Origin: Thioalkalivibrio sulfidiphilus
GTDB taxonomy: Bacteria; Pseudomonadota; Gammaproteobacteria; Ectothiorhodospirales; Ectothiorhodospiraceae
Direction: 5' to 3'
Length of the DNA stretch: 34,923 nt
Assembly (NCBI RefSeq): GCF_000377945.1
Contig: NZ_KB898951.1
Coordinates: 1-34,923 of the forward strand
A model generated the notes under the pieces. That model saw nothing but the letters and a program-made list of their open reading frames with translations. It made no database searches and had not been told where the DNA came from. Numbering within the stretch: the first letter of the stretch is position 1; each line of letters begins with the position of its first letter. Below, piece by piece: positions 1 through 7,477 of the stretch. The position numbers and the translations under genes are program-made.

Positions 1-92
1 CAGGCCACGGACGGCCTGTCAGCCGACCTCCCCGGAACGCCCCCGCGCGCAGGGCACCCCGCAGGGGCGAGAAAGTCGGGTGTCTTTTCTTT

Positions 93-126
93 GGTTACTT
101 TCTTTGGACAAGCAAAGAAAGTAACC
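93..126. repeat. Perfect hairpin repeat with 14-bp arms
   Basis: Arms at 93-106 (GGTTACTTTCTTTG) and 113-126 are exact reverse complements around the 6-base loop GACAAG. Similar pyrimidine-rich CTTTG/CAAAG hairpins are, from memory, widely dispersed between genes of proteobacteria and are often mis-annotated as short proteins. Nothing else recognisable lies in 1-252. The hairpin lies downstream of the secretin-like gene, which reads leftward. Confidence 0.75.
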
Positions 127-252
127 CGAGCCCCGTGCAACGGGGATCGGAAGCCTTTGATCTTGATTCCGTTTGGGAGTGTCAGCCAACAACACAACTG
201 TTTGCCAGGCACGGTCGATAAACTCACGCATGGCCAAAACAAACGCAAGTCA

Positions 253-1041
253 CTATCCCTCAACATCCACCTTCACCAAAACCGCCCCCGCATCCCGATC
301 CCTGCTCCGCTGCGTGCCGATGATCCGCTGATCATCCACACGCGATCTCCCGACTGTGCCACCCAGATCCACCCATTCTCCGGGCTCGATCGTCACCACG
401 GTCTCAAGCCCGCGGGTCTCGATCCGCCCGCCACCGGCAGGGCTCTCCCGCTCGGCGATCTGAACGATGTGCAGGCGGACCCGTCCATCGGGCATGAGAT
501 GCGGCGTGACCACGAAACCACGGTCGAGGCCCTGGTAGTCCACGCCACCGACCAGCGTGCCGTCGCGGCGCAGGTAGGCGATGGTGGCCATGGGGATCAC
601 CTCCCCTTCGCGGATGTGGGCCTGCTGGCCCTCCTGGACACGCACCCATTGCTCGCCGTTGCGGCGGGTGGTGGTGTAGCGGCGCACCACGCGGCCCTGG
701 GCATCGATTTCACCGGCGGGATCGATGCGTTGCTGGTCGCGCTGAGCACTGTCCTCTACACGTACCGTGAGGCGCAGCTGGCGCACGGGCTGGTCCAATT
801 CGGCGATCACTTCGCGGATCTGGTTCAGGCGGCCGGGGCTGGTGCGCACGATCAGGCGATAGCCGGTGCCGGTCAGGGCATCCCGCGGGCCGAGCAGGGG
901 CTGGATGTGAGGCATCAGTTCATCGGCGCTGCGGTGCTGCAGCTGGATGATCTCGATGGGCACCTTGTCGTCCGTCTCGGCCTGTACGACACCGCTCCAG
1001 AGCATGGGCATAAGCAGCAGTAAGAGGGAGATGTGTTTCAT
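253..1041 (-). CDS. Small secretin-like exported protein
   Basis: This 262-residue protein has a clear signal peptide (residues 1-21, ending VVQA). Residues about 27-85 resemble a secretin N-domain (IIQLQHRSADEL, then a helix ending in AELDQP), the ring-building unit of GspD/PilQ. Residues about 140-255 resemble a compact form of the secretin beta domain: an EGQQAHIREGEVIP-like strand, VTPHLMPDGRV, and a late VTIEPGEWVDLGG strand. It is far shorter than GspD or PilQ (600-700 aa), and no pilus or type II genes adjoin it. It may be a stand-alone outer-membrane-associated ring protein. The secretin relationship is fairly secure; the function is unknown. The ATG at 1041 gives a complete signal peptide, although the ribosome site is weak. 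Confidence 0.72.
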   Translation of the reverse strand: MKHISLLLLLMPMLWSGVVQAETDDKVPIEIIQLQHRSADELMPHIQPLLGPRDALTGTGYRLIVRTSPGRLNQIREVIAELDQPVRQLRLTVRVEDSAQRDQQRIDPAGEIDAQGRVVRRYTTTRRNGEQWVRVQEGQQAHIREGEVIPMATIAYLRRDGTLVGGVDYQGLDRGFVVTPHLMPDGRVRLHIVQIAERESPAGGGRIETRGLETVVTIEPGEWVDLGGTVGRSRVDDQRIIGTQRSRDRDAGAVLVKVDVEG

Positions 1042-1100
1042 CGTTTCGTGTTACCGGGATGGATTGGGTGGTATCTCCTGGGCTCGTCGTCGTAATGCCT

Positions 1101-1352
1101 CAAAGAAACAGAAGTGCGTTGACAGGATTCACATGATTAACATGAATAAAGGCCCGGAAGTTTTTAACAGGCTGTTGAAAAACCCTCGGGCGGCGCCATG
1201 CAGCGTTGGAAAGCGGCTCAAAATGCTCATGTACCCGCATGTACACTGCGCTTTTTCGCCGCTTTCCGCCTTGCCTTACATCCGCCGGAGGCTTTTTCAA
1301 CAGCCTGTTAATCCTCTAAATCATGTTAATCCTGTCCATTGCTTTTTCTTTG
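1101..1352. repeat. Nested inverted-repeat intergenic element
   Basis: The core element at 1164-1311 (148 bp) has 30-bp terminal inverted repeats, each starting TTAACAGGCTGTTGAAAAA and differing at about 2 positions. Inside it, GGAAAGCGGC and GCCGCTTTCC form a second inverted pair. Outside it, 1101-1138 and 1315-1352 form a third, imperfect pair sharing CAAAGAAA, GACAGGATT and ACATGATT. No credible coding sequence is present. This looks like a small non-autonomous element inserted into an older palindromic repeat, and it accounts for most of the 334-bp gap at 1042-1375. Confidence 0.75.
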
Positions 1353-1375
1353 AAGTCCGTCCGGACCCGGGTGTG

Positions 1376-1903
1376 TCAGATCTTCAGCCGGCGCAGTTCC
1401 GGGTCGGGCATGGCGTGGGTCCAGAAGGTGCGGAAGCGTCCTTCCAGGGTCTGCACCCGGGGTGGGGCGTAGGCATCCGCCATGGCCACGGGGTCGGCGG
1501 CGCGGCGCTGGTGCAGGTAGCCGCCGCTGTCGATGAGCACCATGGACTCATCCAGTCTGGTCTCGTCAGGCGGTTGACGGCGCAGGTGGATGCGGCTGCT
1601 GATGCGCAGTGCCAGATCGACCAGGCGGTGTCCGCCGCTTGGCAGGCTGCGGCTGTCCTGGATCAGGATGCGCACGTCCGCATGGCGGCTGCGCCGGGCC
1701 AGGGCCGAGACGGCGTCCACCAGGTCGGGGTCGTTGTAGATGAAGGCGTCGAGATCTGGGCTCAGGATCCAGAGACGCCTGCGGGCCTCTGCGACCCGGT
1801 GATGAATGAACTGACGGATGGCCTCAAGGCCTTCCAGGCGCACGAGGCCGGATTCCCGGTCGGTGCTATCGGGGTTCGAGTTCGGATTCCGTTTCAGGGG
1901 CAT
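1376..1903 (-). CDS. DUF7931-like protein, PLD-fold without HKD motif
   Basis: This soluble protein of about 175 residues has the pattern WILSPDLDAFIYNDPDLV, then ALARRSRHADVRILIQD, and later LIDSGGYLHQRR. The alternation of strands and helices resembles a phospholipase-D-type half domain, but no HxKxxxxD motif is present, so catalysis of that type is unlikely. I recall such domains (DUF7931) next to, or fused with, GNAT acetyltransferases, as here. The chosen ATG at 1903 overlaps the upstream GNAT gene by 38 bp; a GTG further inside would remove the overlap. The overlap implies translational coupling and a shared role, perhaps substrate recognition for the acetyltransferase. Function is inferred only from the neighbour. 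Confidence 0.65.
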   Translation of the reverse strand: MPLKRNPNSNPDSTDRESGLVRLEGLEAIRQFIHHRVAEARRRLWILSPDLDAFIYNDPDLVDAVSALARRSRHADVRILIQDSRSLPSGGHRLVDLALRISSRIHLRRQPPDETRLDESMVLIDSGGYLHQRRAADPVAMADAYAPPRVQTLEGRFRTFWTHAMPDPELRRLKI

Positions 1904-2378
1904 GGCATTCGATCCTTTTGACCATGCGGATGTGAGGGATGCCGGCATCCATGAAGACCTCGCCGGTCTGCTGGAAGCCTGCCTTGGCATAGAACGCGCT
2001 CGCATGGCACTGGGCGTTCAGTTCCACTTTAACCATGCACAGTTCCTTTGCAAGCTTGATGGCCGCATCCAGCAGTGCCATGCCGACACCGCGGCCCCGC
2101 CAGGCAGGGAGTACGGCCATGCGTCCGATGCGTCCGTCCGGAGCAAGGCGCGCAGCGCCGATGGGGTGGCCGCTGCTGTTTCTCGCCAGCAGGTGCAGGC
2201 AGGCGATATCCACGCCGTCGCGCTCAAGTTCCAGGGGCACGCCCTGTTCTTCCACGAAGACCGGTTCGCGGACGCTGCGAAGCGCCCCGGCATCCCGGGG
2301 CCAGAGGGCCTCGCTCACCGTGAAATCCCTAGGGACGGTGTGACGGGGCATGGAGGGTCTGTCTTCTTTATTCGGCAT
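1866..2378 (-). CDS. GNAT family N-acetyltransferase
   Basis: This 170-residue acetyltransferase has the acetyl-CoA pyrophosphate-binding loop RGRGVG at about 94-99, after the strand IGRMAVLPAW. The REPVFVEEQGVPLE stretch (about 38-51) is typical of ElaA-like and small-molecule GNATs. The late FYAKAGFQQTGEVF segment is the usual GNAT strand 6/7 region. It transfers an acetyl group from acetyl-CoA to an amine; the acceptor cannot be deduced. It is the first gene of a two-gene leftward unit with the DUF7931-like gene. A possible promoter lies 40-60 bp upstream. Confidence 0.88.
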   Translation of the reverse strand: MPNKEDRPSMPRHTVPRDFTVSEALWPRDAGALRSVREPVFVEEQGVPLELERDGVDIACLHLLARNSSGHPIGAARLAPDGRIGRMAVLPAWRGRGVGMALLDAAIKLAKELCMVKVELNAQCHASAFYAKAGFQQTGEVFMDAGIPHIRMVKRIECHAPETESELEPR

Positions 2379-2414
2379 CGGCGCGTAGGGTCCGTGTCGG
2401 TTTGGGCTGGGAAC

Positions 2415-2441
2415 ATCCTAGACATTGCACCCTTGTGTCAA
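2415..2441 (-). promoter_or_regulatory. Possible sigma-70 promoter for the GNAT unit
   Basis: On the minus strand a TTGACA (2441-2436) is followed after 15 bp by TAGGAT (2420-2415), about 37 bp upstream of the GNAT start. The -35 matches the consensus, but the spacer is short, so this is only a candidate. Confidence 0.35.
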
Positions 2442-2534
2442 TACTGACCGGGGTCAAGTGATCGTTGGATGGTGTCAACGGAGCCGACAAGCGGATGCTG
2501 CAGTGCACACTACGGCACCGTGCGGTGCATCACA

Positions 2535-3101
2535 TTACTGACCCAGCAAGGCGTTGCGCAGGTTGCTGGACAGGGGCTCATCGCCCAGCCAGATGCTGAA
2601 GTAGGCCCGCGCGAAATCCCGGCCTTCCACGGTGACCAGTGGCTCGCCGTTGAGGCGCAGCACCGTGCCCTGGTCGGGCAGGTACTCCATCACGTAGCGA
2701 TCGCCGGGGCGCACGCTGCGGTAGGCATCGTGCAGCTGGCGTATACGGGGTCCCAGGGCCTGAAGTTCCTCGGCGCTGAGCTGTCTCTCGAGGATGGTGT
2801 TGGCGGCAAGCACCAGGTCGGAGGCCTTGATGTCCACGAAGTACTCGATCTCCAGGCGCTTGGGCTCGCCACGCTCGAGCAGGCTTGAGGCGGGCACGCC
2901 CTCGGGGCCGTAGAGTCCGGCGCCGTAGACGCGGATGAACACCGCGTAGCGGGCCAGCCCGGTACCTTTGAGCTCCAGGGTCTTGCCTGCCTCGTTCTGT
3001 AACTGGGTCGGGAACCGGGCATCGCCCACGGTGACCACGCTGGCCTGCGCCGGCAGGGTCGGGATCAGGAACAGCAGCAGTGCAGCGACGAACAGGATCA
3101 T
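2535..3101 (-). CDS. Chalcone-isomerase-like exported protein
   Basis: With the ATG at 3101 the product is 188 aa, the usual family length, and begins with a hydrophobic signal sequence ending LPAQA. The mature part shows the bacterial chalcone-isomerase-like pattern: FPTQLQ..GKTLELKGTGLARY, VYGAGLYGPEG near residue 60, and a C-terminal YFSIWLGDEPLSSNLRNALLG. Bacterial members are periplasmic proteins of unclear activity, thought to bind fatty acids or small hydrophobic ligands. It is the last gene of the leftward photo-stress unit, following the VOC gene. Upstream in-frame ATGs at 3152 and 3173 are possible alternatives; they would add a positively charged N-terminus and, for 3173, overlap the VOC gene by 8 bp. 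Confidence 0.8.
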   Translation of the reverse strand: MILFVAALLLFLIPTLPAQASVVTVGDARFPTQLQNEAGKTLELKGTGLARYAVFIRVYGAGLYGPEGVPASSLLERGEPKRLEIEYFVDIKASDLVLAANTILERQLSAEELQALGPRIRQLHDAYRSVRPGDRYVMEYLPDQGTVLRLNGEPLVTVEGRDFARAYFSIWLGDEPLSSNLRNALLGQ

Positions 3102-3165
3102 GCGGTCCGTGCAGGTGCTGCGATTGGGCTGCGCGAGCGTCCGCGCGCGCATGTAGGTATGCAGG

Positions 3166-3495
3166 CTAGACATAGGCGTTGTCCTCCAGGATCTCGACAG
3201 CGTTGCCTTCGCTGTCCTTGAGATAGATGGATGCGGTGCCGTCCCGGTGCGTCTTGAGTTCACCGAAGCTTCTGGCATTGGGATGCACCACGCCGATGTG
3301 CGGCGGGTGCTGTCCGGGGACCACCAGGGCGAGACTGGTGTTGGCGAATTTCAGCAGTGCCCAGGTCTCGTCCTGATAGGCGATGCGCACCCGGAACTGG
3401 TTGCGGTACCAGTCCACCGCCCGCGCCACGTTCTCCACCGGAATGGCCACGTGGTGGAGGGCGTCCAGATCCGCGTCGAAGACCTTTTGTTTCAT
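3166..3495 (-). CDS. VOC (glyoxalase/dioxygenase-fold) family protein
   Basis: This 109-residue single-module vicinal-oxygen-chelate protein contains LDALHHVAIPVENVARAVDWYR at the N-terminus, with the metal-ligand His in HHVAI, and ends SIYLKDSEGNAVEILE, with the ligand Glu in VEILE. Members are metal-dependent isomerases or dioxygenases, or binding proteins, acting as dimers. The substrate is unknown. Its ATG overlaps the DUF3833 stop (ATGA, 4 bp), so it is cotranscribed with the photo-stress unit. A role in detoxifying reactive carbonyl products of lipid oxidation would fit the context but is inference. Confidence 0.82.
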   Translation of the reverse strand: MKQKVFDADLDALHHVAIPVENVARAVDWYRNQFRVRIAYQDETWALLKFANTSLALVVPGQHPPHIGVVHPNARSFGELKTHRDGTASIYLKDSEGNAVEILEDNAYV

Positions 3496-4040
3496 GTGTC
3501 GTGTCCCTCCTTCTTGAAGAACAGGGTGACCTCACCGAGACGGATGCCGAACTTGCTCATCTCGGCACGGTTGATGAGCACGCCGTCCTCGTGCATGAAC
3601 ATCCAGTCGTTGAAGTTCACGCGCCAGGTGCGCTCTCCCACTTCAAGCATCAGGGTATAGCGGAAGTTGAATGCCTGGCCATAGAGCACGCCGGTGGCGA
3701 CGCCGTCCACGTCGTCGGCACGGCCCTCGAAGCGATGTTCGTCCAGGCGCCTGAGACGCCACACGCGCCGGCTTTCCTCGCCGTCGCTGTAGATGAAGTC
3801 TTCTTCCAGCACCAGTTCGTCGCCGTCCATGTAGCCGAGGATGTCCACGGTGAACTGGCGACGGATCTTGCCGCTGCGATCCTGGAAGATGCCCCAGGCG
3901 CGCACCTGGCCGGTGAAGTAGGCCTCCAGGTCCAGGGTCGGGGTGGTGTCGCGGAAGTCCTCAGGCTTCATGCTGGCGCACCCGCTGAACAGGGCCGAGA
4001 CGAGCAGCAGCAGGAGAAGACGGCGAAGGGATCGGCTCAT
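3492..4040 (-). CDS. DUF3833 family lipoprotein
   Basis: The start at 4040 (preceded by GGAG) gives a 182-residue lipoprotein precursor: charged MSRSLRR, a leucine-rich core, and the lipobox LFSGC with the acylated Cys at 21. The mature protein has the DUF3833 pattern: FTGQVRAWGIFQDRSGKIRRQFTV, then YSDGEESRRVWRLRR, then NFNDWMFMHEDGVLINRAEMSKFG. The predicted fold is a lipocalin-like beta barrel facing the periplasm. DUF3833 genes recur beside DUF1365, CFA-type methyltransferase and FAD oxidoreductase genes, as here, suggesting a part in handling modified fatty acids. The start lies 80 bp inside the preceding MFS gene. Confidence 0.85.
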   Translation of the reverse strand: MSRSLRRLLLLLLVSALFSGCASMKPEDFRDTTPTLDLEAYFTGQVRAWGIFQDRSGKIRRQFTVDILGYMDGDELVLEEDFIYSDGEESRRVWRLRRLDEHRFEGRADDVDGVATGVLYGQAFNFRYTLMLEVGERTWRVNFNDWMFMHEDGVLINRAEMSKFGIRLGEVTLFFKKEGHDT

Positions 4041-5367
4041 GGGGAGACTCCGTGGCGGTGTCGAGGTGATCGCGCAGACGCGCGTGGGCGCCCGCATCGA
4101 TGGGAAAACGCCACACCAGGGCGGTGGCGGCGAGCTTGAGCAGCACCGGCAGTCCCGCGTAGAGCAGGGCCAGCCACATCAGGGCCGAGGCGCTGTTCTC
4201 GGCGCCGGCATCGAATCCGGCCAGCTGCAGCAGCGGGAAGGCGATACCCACAGCCAGCGCCAGGGCGAGCTTGGTAGCCATGCCCCAGAGACCGAAGAAC
4301 ACCCCCGCGCGCTCGCCGCCGCCGTTGGCGGTATCCAGGTCCACCACGTCCGCCTGGATGGCCGAGGGCAGGGCCAGGTCCACGCCCAGGCTCAGGCCCG
4401 ACAGCAGGCAGATCACGGCGAAGGCCCACACCTGCCCCTCGGACAGGAACGGCACCCACAGGAACACGGCGCAGGCCCAGAGCATGGACAGGGTCCAGGT
4501 GCGGTGCTTGGAGGTCACCCGTGCCAGGCGCAGCCACAGGGGCAGGGACAGCACCCCAGCGGCGAAGTAGACGAGCAGCAGCAGGCCGGCCATCTCCGGT
4601 GCGCCCAGCACATGGCCCACGAACAGCAGGAACAGGGTGGCGGGCAGGGCGTTGGCCGTGCCGTTGAGCACGTAGGCCAGCAGCAGGCGCTTGAACGGGG
4701 CGTTGCCCAGCAGGATGCGCCAGCCCTCGGACCAGGCCACGGGGGCACGCCGACGTTCTGGTTCGCGCACCCGCCAGAAGAGCATCAGCAGGCTCGCGGG
4801 GATCAGGACCCAGAGCCACAGGGCGAGACTGGCGAGCGTCGCGCCGGTGTCCTCGCCGTGGCCCAGCAGCACCGGGGCGGCGGCGGCCAGCAGGGTGCCT
4901 GCGATCACGAATCCCTCGCGGCTCGCGGCGATGCGCGAGCGCTGGTGGTAGTCGGGGGACAGCTCGGCACCCCAGGCGGTGTAGGGCAGGGCCACCAGGG
5001 TCCAGCCCAGGTAGGTGATGAGACTGAACACCAGCAGGTAAGTCGTGCCCGGAGATCCCGCCGGCAGGAACAGGAATGTCACGCCGATCAGCAGCAGCGG
5101 CGCACCGGCCAGCATCCACAGCTTGCGTCGGCCGAATCGTGATCGTGTGTGGTCACTCAGATGGCCTACCAGCGGGTCGGTGATCACGTCGAACAGGCGC
5201 GCCACCAGCAGCACCGCGCCCACGGCGGCAAGCCCGAGCCCGAACGCCTGGGCATAGAAGGCGGGCAGGAACACGTACAGTGGCAGCCCGAGCACGGCCA
5301 GCGGCAGACCCGGCAGGCCGTAGGCCAGCAGGGTGGTCGTGTTCACAGTGTCAGGCTGTGTGCTCAT
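3961..5367 (-). CDS. MFS transporter of the GPH (MelB-like) type
   Basis: This 468-residue protein has about twelve hydrophobic segments. Residues about 60-81 carry the loop D(x)3DPLVGHLSDHTRSRFGRR, the signature of glycoside-pentoside-hexuronide:cation symporters. A second similar half follows, with ADVVDLDTANGGGERAGVFFG around residue 340-360. Transporters of this subfamily in photo-stress clusters have no proven substrate; a lipid precursor or oxidised metabolite is possible. The last 26 residues are proline- and serine-rich and are read from DNA that also encodes the DUF3833 signal peptide, an 80-bp overlap that is unusual for this compact unit. It is separated from the CFA gene by 113 bp holding a repeat, so it may have its own transcript as well. 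Confidence 0.85.
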   Translation of the reverse strand: MSTQPDTVNTTTLLAYGLPGLPLAVLGLPLYVFLPAFYAQAFGLGLAAVGAVLLVARLFDVITDPLVGHLSDHTRSRFGRRKLWMLAGAPLLLIGVTFLFLPAGSPGTTYLLVFSLITYLGWTLVALPYTAWGAELSPDYHQRSRIAASREGFVIAGTLLAAAAPVLLGHGEDTGATLASLALWLWVLIPASLLMLFWRVREPERRRAPVAWSEGWRILLGNAPFKRLLLAYVLNGTANALPATLFLLFVGHVLGAPEMAGLLLLVYFAAGVLSLPLWLRLARVTSKHRTWTLSMLWACAVFLWVPFLSEGQVWAFAVICLLSGLSLGVDLALPSAIQADVVDLDTANGGGERAGVFFGLWGMATKLALALAVGIAFPLLQLAGFDAGAENSASALMWLALLYAGLPVLLKLAATALVWRFPIDAGAHARLRDHLDTATESPHEPIPSPSSPAAARLGPVQRVRQHEA

Positions 5368-5390
5368 GGCTCATGCTGTGTCTTGGAAGC

Positions 5391-5470
5391 CTTACCGCAA
5401 AGTGCGCGAAGGTATGCGCGAAGCTCGCCAAGGAATGATTGATTGAAAAAACTTCGCGCCCTTCGCGGTC
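5391..5470. repeat. Intergenic element with tandem CGCGAAG arms
   Basis: The left side carries repeated CGCRAAG-type units (CGCAAAG, CGCGAAGG, CGCGAAGC, CGCCAAGG). The right side carries their inverse (CTTCGCGCCCTTCGCGGT). Similar elements lie at 10990-11142, 24256-24332 and 29955-30033. It sits between the CFA and MFS genes of one operon. Confidence 0.6.
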
Positions 5471-5480
5471 AAGCTTTTCA

Positions 5481-6704
5481 TCAAGCCGGCTTGTGCAGAA
5501 GCACCTGCATCAGATCCGTGCGCCCGGTCCGGAAGCCCGCCTCGCAGTAGCTCAGGTAGTAGCGCCAGGTGCGCAGGAAGCGCTCGTCGTAGCCGAGCGC
5601 CGGCAGCACGTCGGCGTGGGCCATCACCTGGCGGTGCCACCGGGCCAGGGTCTCGGCGTAGTCCAGGCGGTGGAAGCTCTGGGCGCCCACATCCAGGCCC
5701 GCGGCCTCGGCCGCGGCGTTGAAGCGCTCCACCGAGGGCAGCATGCCGCCGGGGAAGATGTAGAGCTGGATGAAGTCGGCGGACTTGCGGTAGCGCTCGA
5801 ACACCGCCTCGTCGATGGTGATCACCTGCAGGGCGGCCCGCCCTGCGGGGCGCATGACCCGCTCCACGGTCTGGAAGTAGGTGGGCCAGTACTGCTCGCC
5901 CACGGCCTCGAACATCTCGATGGACACCACGTGGTCGAACTGCTCATCCAGATCCCGATAGTCCTGCAGGCGCAGGTCGACGCGATCGGACAGACCGGCG
6001 GCGGCGATGCGCTGTTGCGCGAAGGCCAGCTGCTCCCTGGAGAGGGTCAGGCCGGTGACCCGGTAGCCCTGGCGGGCGGCCAGTTCGGCGAAACCACCCC
6101 AGCCGCAACCGATCTCCAGGATGTGGGCGCCGGGCTCGGCATCGAGGCTGTCCAGCAGGCGCTGGTACTTGCGCGTCTGGGCGGTCTCCAGGGCCTCGTC
6201 CCTGGCCGCGAATATGGCGCTGGAGTAGGTCATGGTGCCGTCCAGCCAGAGCTTGTAGAACTCGTTGCCCAGGTCGTAGTGGAAGGATATGTTTGCGCGG
6301 CTGCCGCGCTTGCTGTTGCGGTTCATCAGGTGACGCAGTCTGCCCATGAAGGCGCTCAGCCGGTTGACCTCGATCACGCCGGACAGGCGGTGCTCGTTCA
6401 TGGCGCCCAGGGTGAGCAGGGCGCTCAGGCACGGTGTGCTCCACTCTCCCTGCATATAGCCTTCCGCGAAACCGATGTCGCCCCGTGTGAGCAGGCGGCG
6501 CAGCAGCCGCAAGGGACGGTGGATCTGGATGCTGGCGGAGGGGCCCGTGTGCTCGCCGGTGAGGGTGTGGCGATTACCATCGGCGGCGATCAGGGTCAGT
6601 TCGCCGTACTCCAGCTGTCCCAGGCGGCTGACCAGCCAGCGCAGGGGCAGGGGCAGCTTGGGAATGCTCAGTGCGGAGGCAACGCGGTCGGATGGCGTGG
6701 ACAT
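5481..6704 (-). CDS. CFA-type fatty-acid methyltransferase (UfaM/CfaA-like)
   Basis: This 407-residue SAM-dependent methyltransferase acts on unsaturated phospholipid acyl chains. The SAM-binding glycine loop is HILEIGCGWGGFAELA (about 194-209), preceded by the family segment FHYDLGNEFYKLWLDGTMTYS (about 141-161). The following YSS replaces the YSC seen in classical Cfa (E. coli Cys139), which separates it from housekeeping cyclopropane synthases. In Rhodobacter and Pseudomonas putida, related proteins in light- or singlet-oxygen-induced clusters make furan-containing fatty acids or methylated intermediates, which scavenge singlet oxygen. I infer that role here. Start and DUF1365 stop overlap as TGATG, so translation is coupled. 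Confidence 0.85.
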   Translation of the reverse strand: MSTPSDRVASALSIPKLPLPLRWLVSRLGQLEYGELTLIAADGNRHTLTGEHTGPSASIQIHRPLRLLRRLLTRGDIGFAEGYMQGEWSTPCLSALLTLGAMNEHRLSGVIEVNRLSAFMGRLRHLMNRNSKRGSRANISFHYDLGNEFYKLWLDGTMTYSSAIFAARDEALETAQTRKYQRLLDSLDAEPGAHILEIGCGWGGFAELAARQGYRVTGLTLSREQLAFAQQRIAAAGLSDRVDLRLQDYRDLDEQFDHVVSIEMFEAVGEQYWPTYFQTVERVMRPAGRAALQVITIDEAVFERYRKSADFIQLYIFPGGMLPSVERFNAAAEAAGLDVGAQSFHRLDYAETLARWHRQVMAHADVLPALGYDERFLRTWRYYLSYCEAGFRTGRTDLMQVLLHKPA

Positions 6705-7477
6705 CAGGACATCTCCTCTCGGGGCGGGGCGGGCTTGCTGTGGTATCGGGCGCCCTTGAGCCAGATCTTCAGGGCCTGCCAGTGGATCATGGTGATGACC
6801 TTGAAGGTCATCAGCGGCATGCGCAGCCAGGTGCGCAGCAGCTGTGTGTCGGTGAACGGGCGAGCCTCGCCGGTCTGGGTGGCGACCAGCATCAGCTCGC
6901 CCTGCTGGTATTCGTGGATCAGTACCCGCAGCTTCTCGTCGGGCACGGAGATGCGGAAACGGTACTCGGCGTCCATGTCGATGAACGGCGAGACGTGGAA
7001 GATCTTGTCCCGCTGCTGCCGCACCGGGTTCTGCATGGGCCGGCCCGCCTCGTGCAACAGATAGTGGTGGTGTTCGCCGAAGGTGTTGCTCACCTCGCAG
7101 ATCACCGCGCGCAGGCTGCCGTCGCGGTGATGGCAGAACCACACGCTCAGGGGGTTGAAGGCATAGCCCAGTACCCGGGGCATGCACAGCAGCCGGATCG
7201 CCCCACCCTCCAGGCGGATGCCGTGTTCCGCGAGCTTCGCCTCCACCCAGGGGCGCCAGGGGTTGCCGTCCCGGGGGCCGTGATCGCGGCTGCGCACGCT
7301 CAGCAGGTTGAAGCGCTCGAAGGAGAACAGGCGTGATTCCCGGCTGGTCTCCTCCAGGCGGTCGATGTCCAGGAGCAGGCTGAACACCGGGTACACGAAG
7401 CGATAACCCACGGGGAAACGACGCTGGTGCATCACCTGCGTGTGGTAGATGCGAGCTGCGGGCTGGGCGGTGTTCAC
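6704..7477 (-). CDS. DUF1365 family protein
   Basis: The GTG at 7477 overlaps the FAD oxidoreductase stop (GTGA) and gives 257 residues. The sequence shows the DUF1365 pattern: MHQRRFPVGYRFVYPVFSLLLD, then RVLGYAFNPLSVWFCH, EVSNTFGEHHHYLL, and KIFHVSPFIDMDAEYRF. The conserved His and Asn residues suggest a ligand- or metal-binding beta-rich domain, but no reaction is established. DUF1365 genes almost always sit between an FAD oxidoreductase and a CFA-type methyltransferase, exactly as here, so a role in converting methylated fatty acids (desaturation or furan formation) is likely. This is inference from context. No signal peptide is seen. Confidence 0.87.
   Translation of the reverse strand: MNTAQPAARIYHTQVMHQRRFPVGYRFVYPVFSLLLDIDRLEETSRESRLFSFERFNLLSVRSRDHGPRDGNPWRPWVEAKLAEHGIRLEGGAIRLLCMPRVLGYAFNPLSVWFCHHRDGSLRAVICEVSNTFGEHHHYLLHEAGRPMQNPVRQQRDKIFHVSPFIDMDAEYRFRISVPDEKLRVLIHEYQQGELMLVATQTGEARPFTDTQLLRTWLRMPLMTFKVITMIHWQALKIWLKGARYHSKPAPPREEMS

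Noticed and set aside
19-237. 72-codon leftward open frame at the left end
   Set aside because: It is a translation of the dispersed CTTTG/CAAAG hairpin and its flanks, a known source of false genes.
1230-1245. Two TGTAC boxes at 10-bp spacing that look like a LitR site
   Set aside because: They lie inside the inverted-repeat element, not near a promoter of the light cluster, and only two boxes are present.
1100-1300. 66-codon leftward open frame in the MITE-like element
   Set aside because: It is read through the terminal inverted repeat and has no ribosome site or domain.
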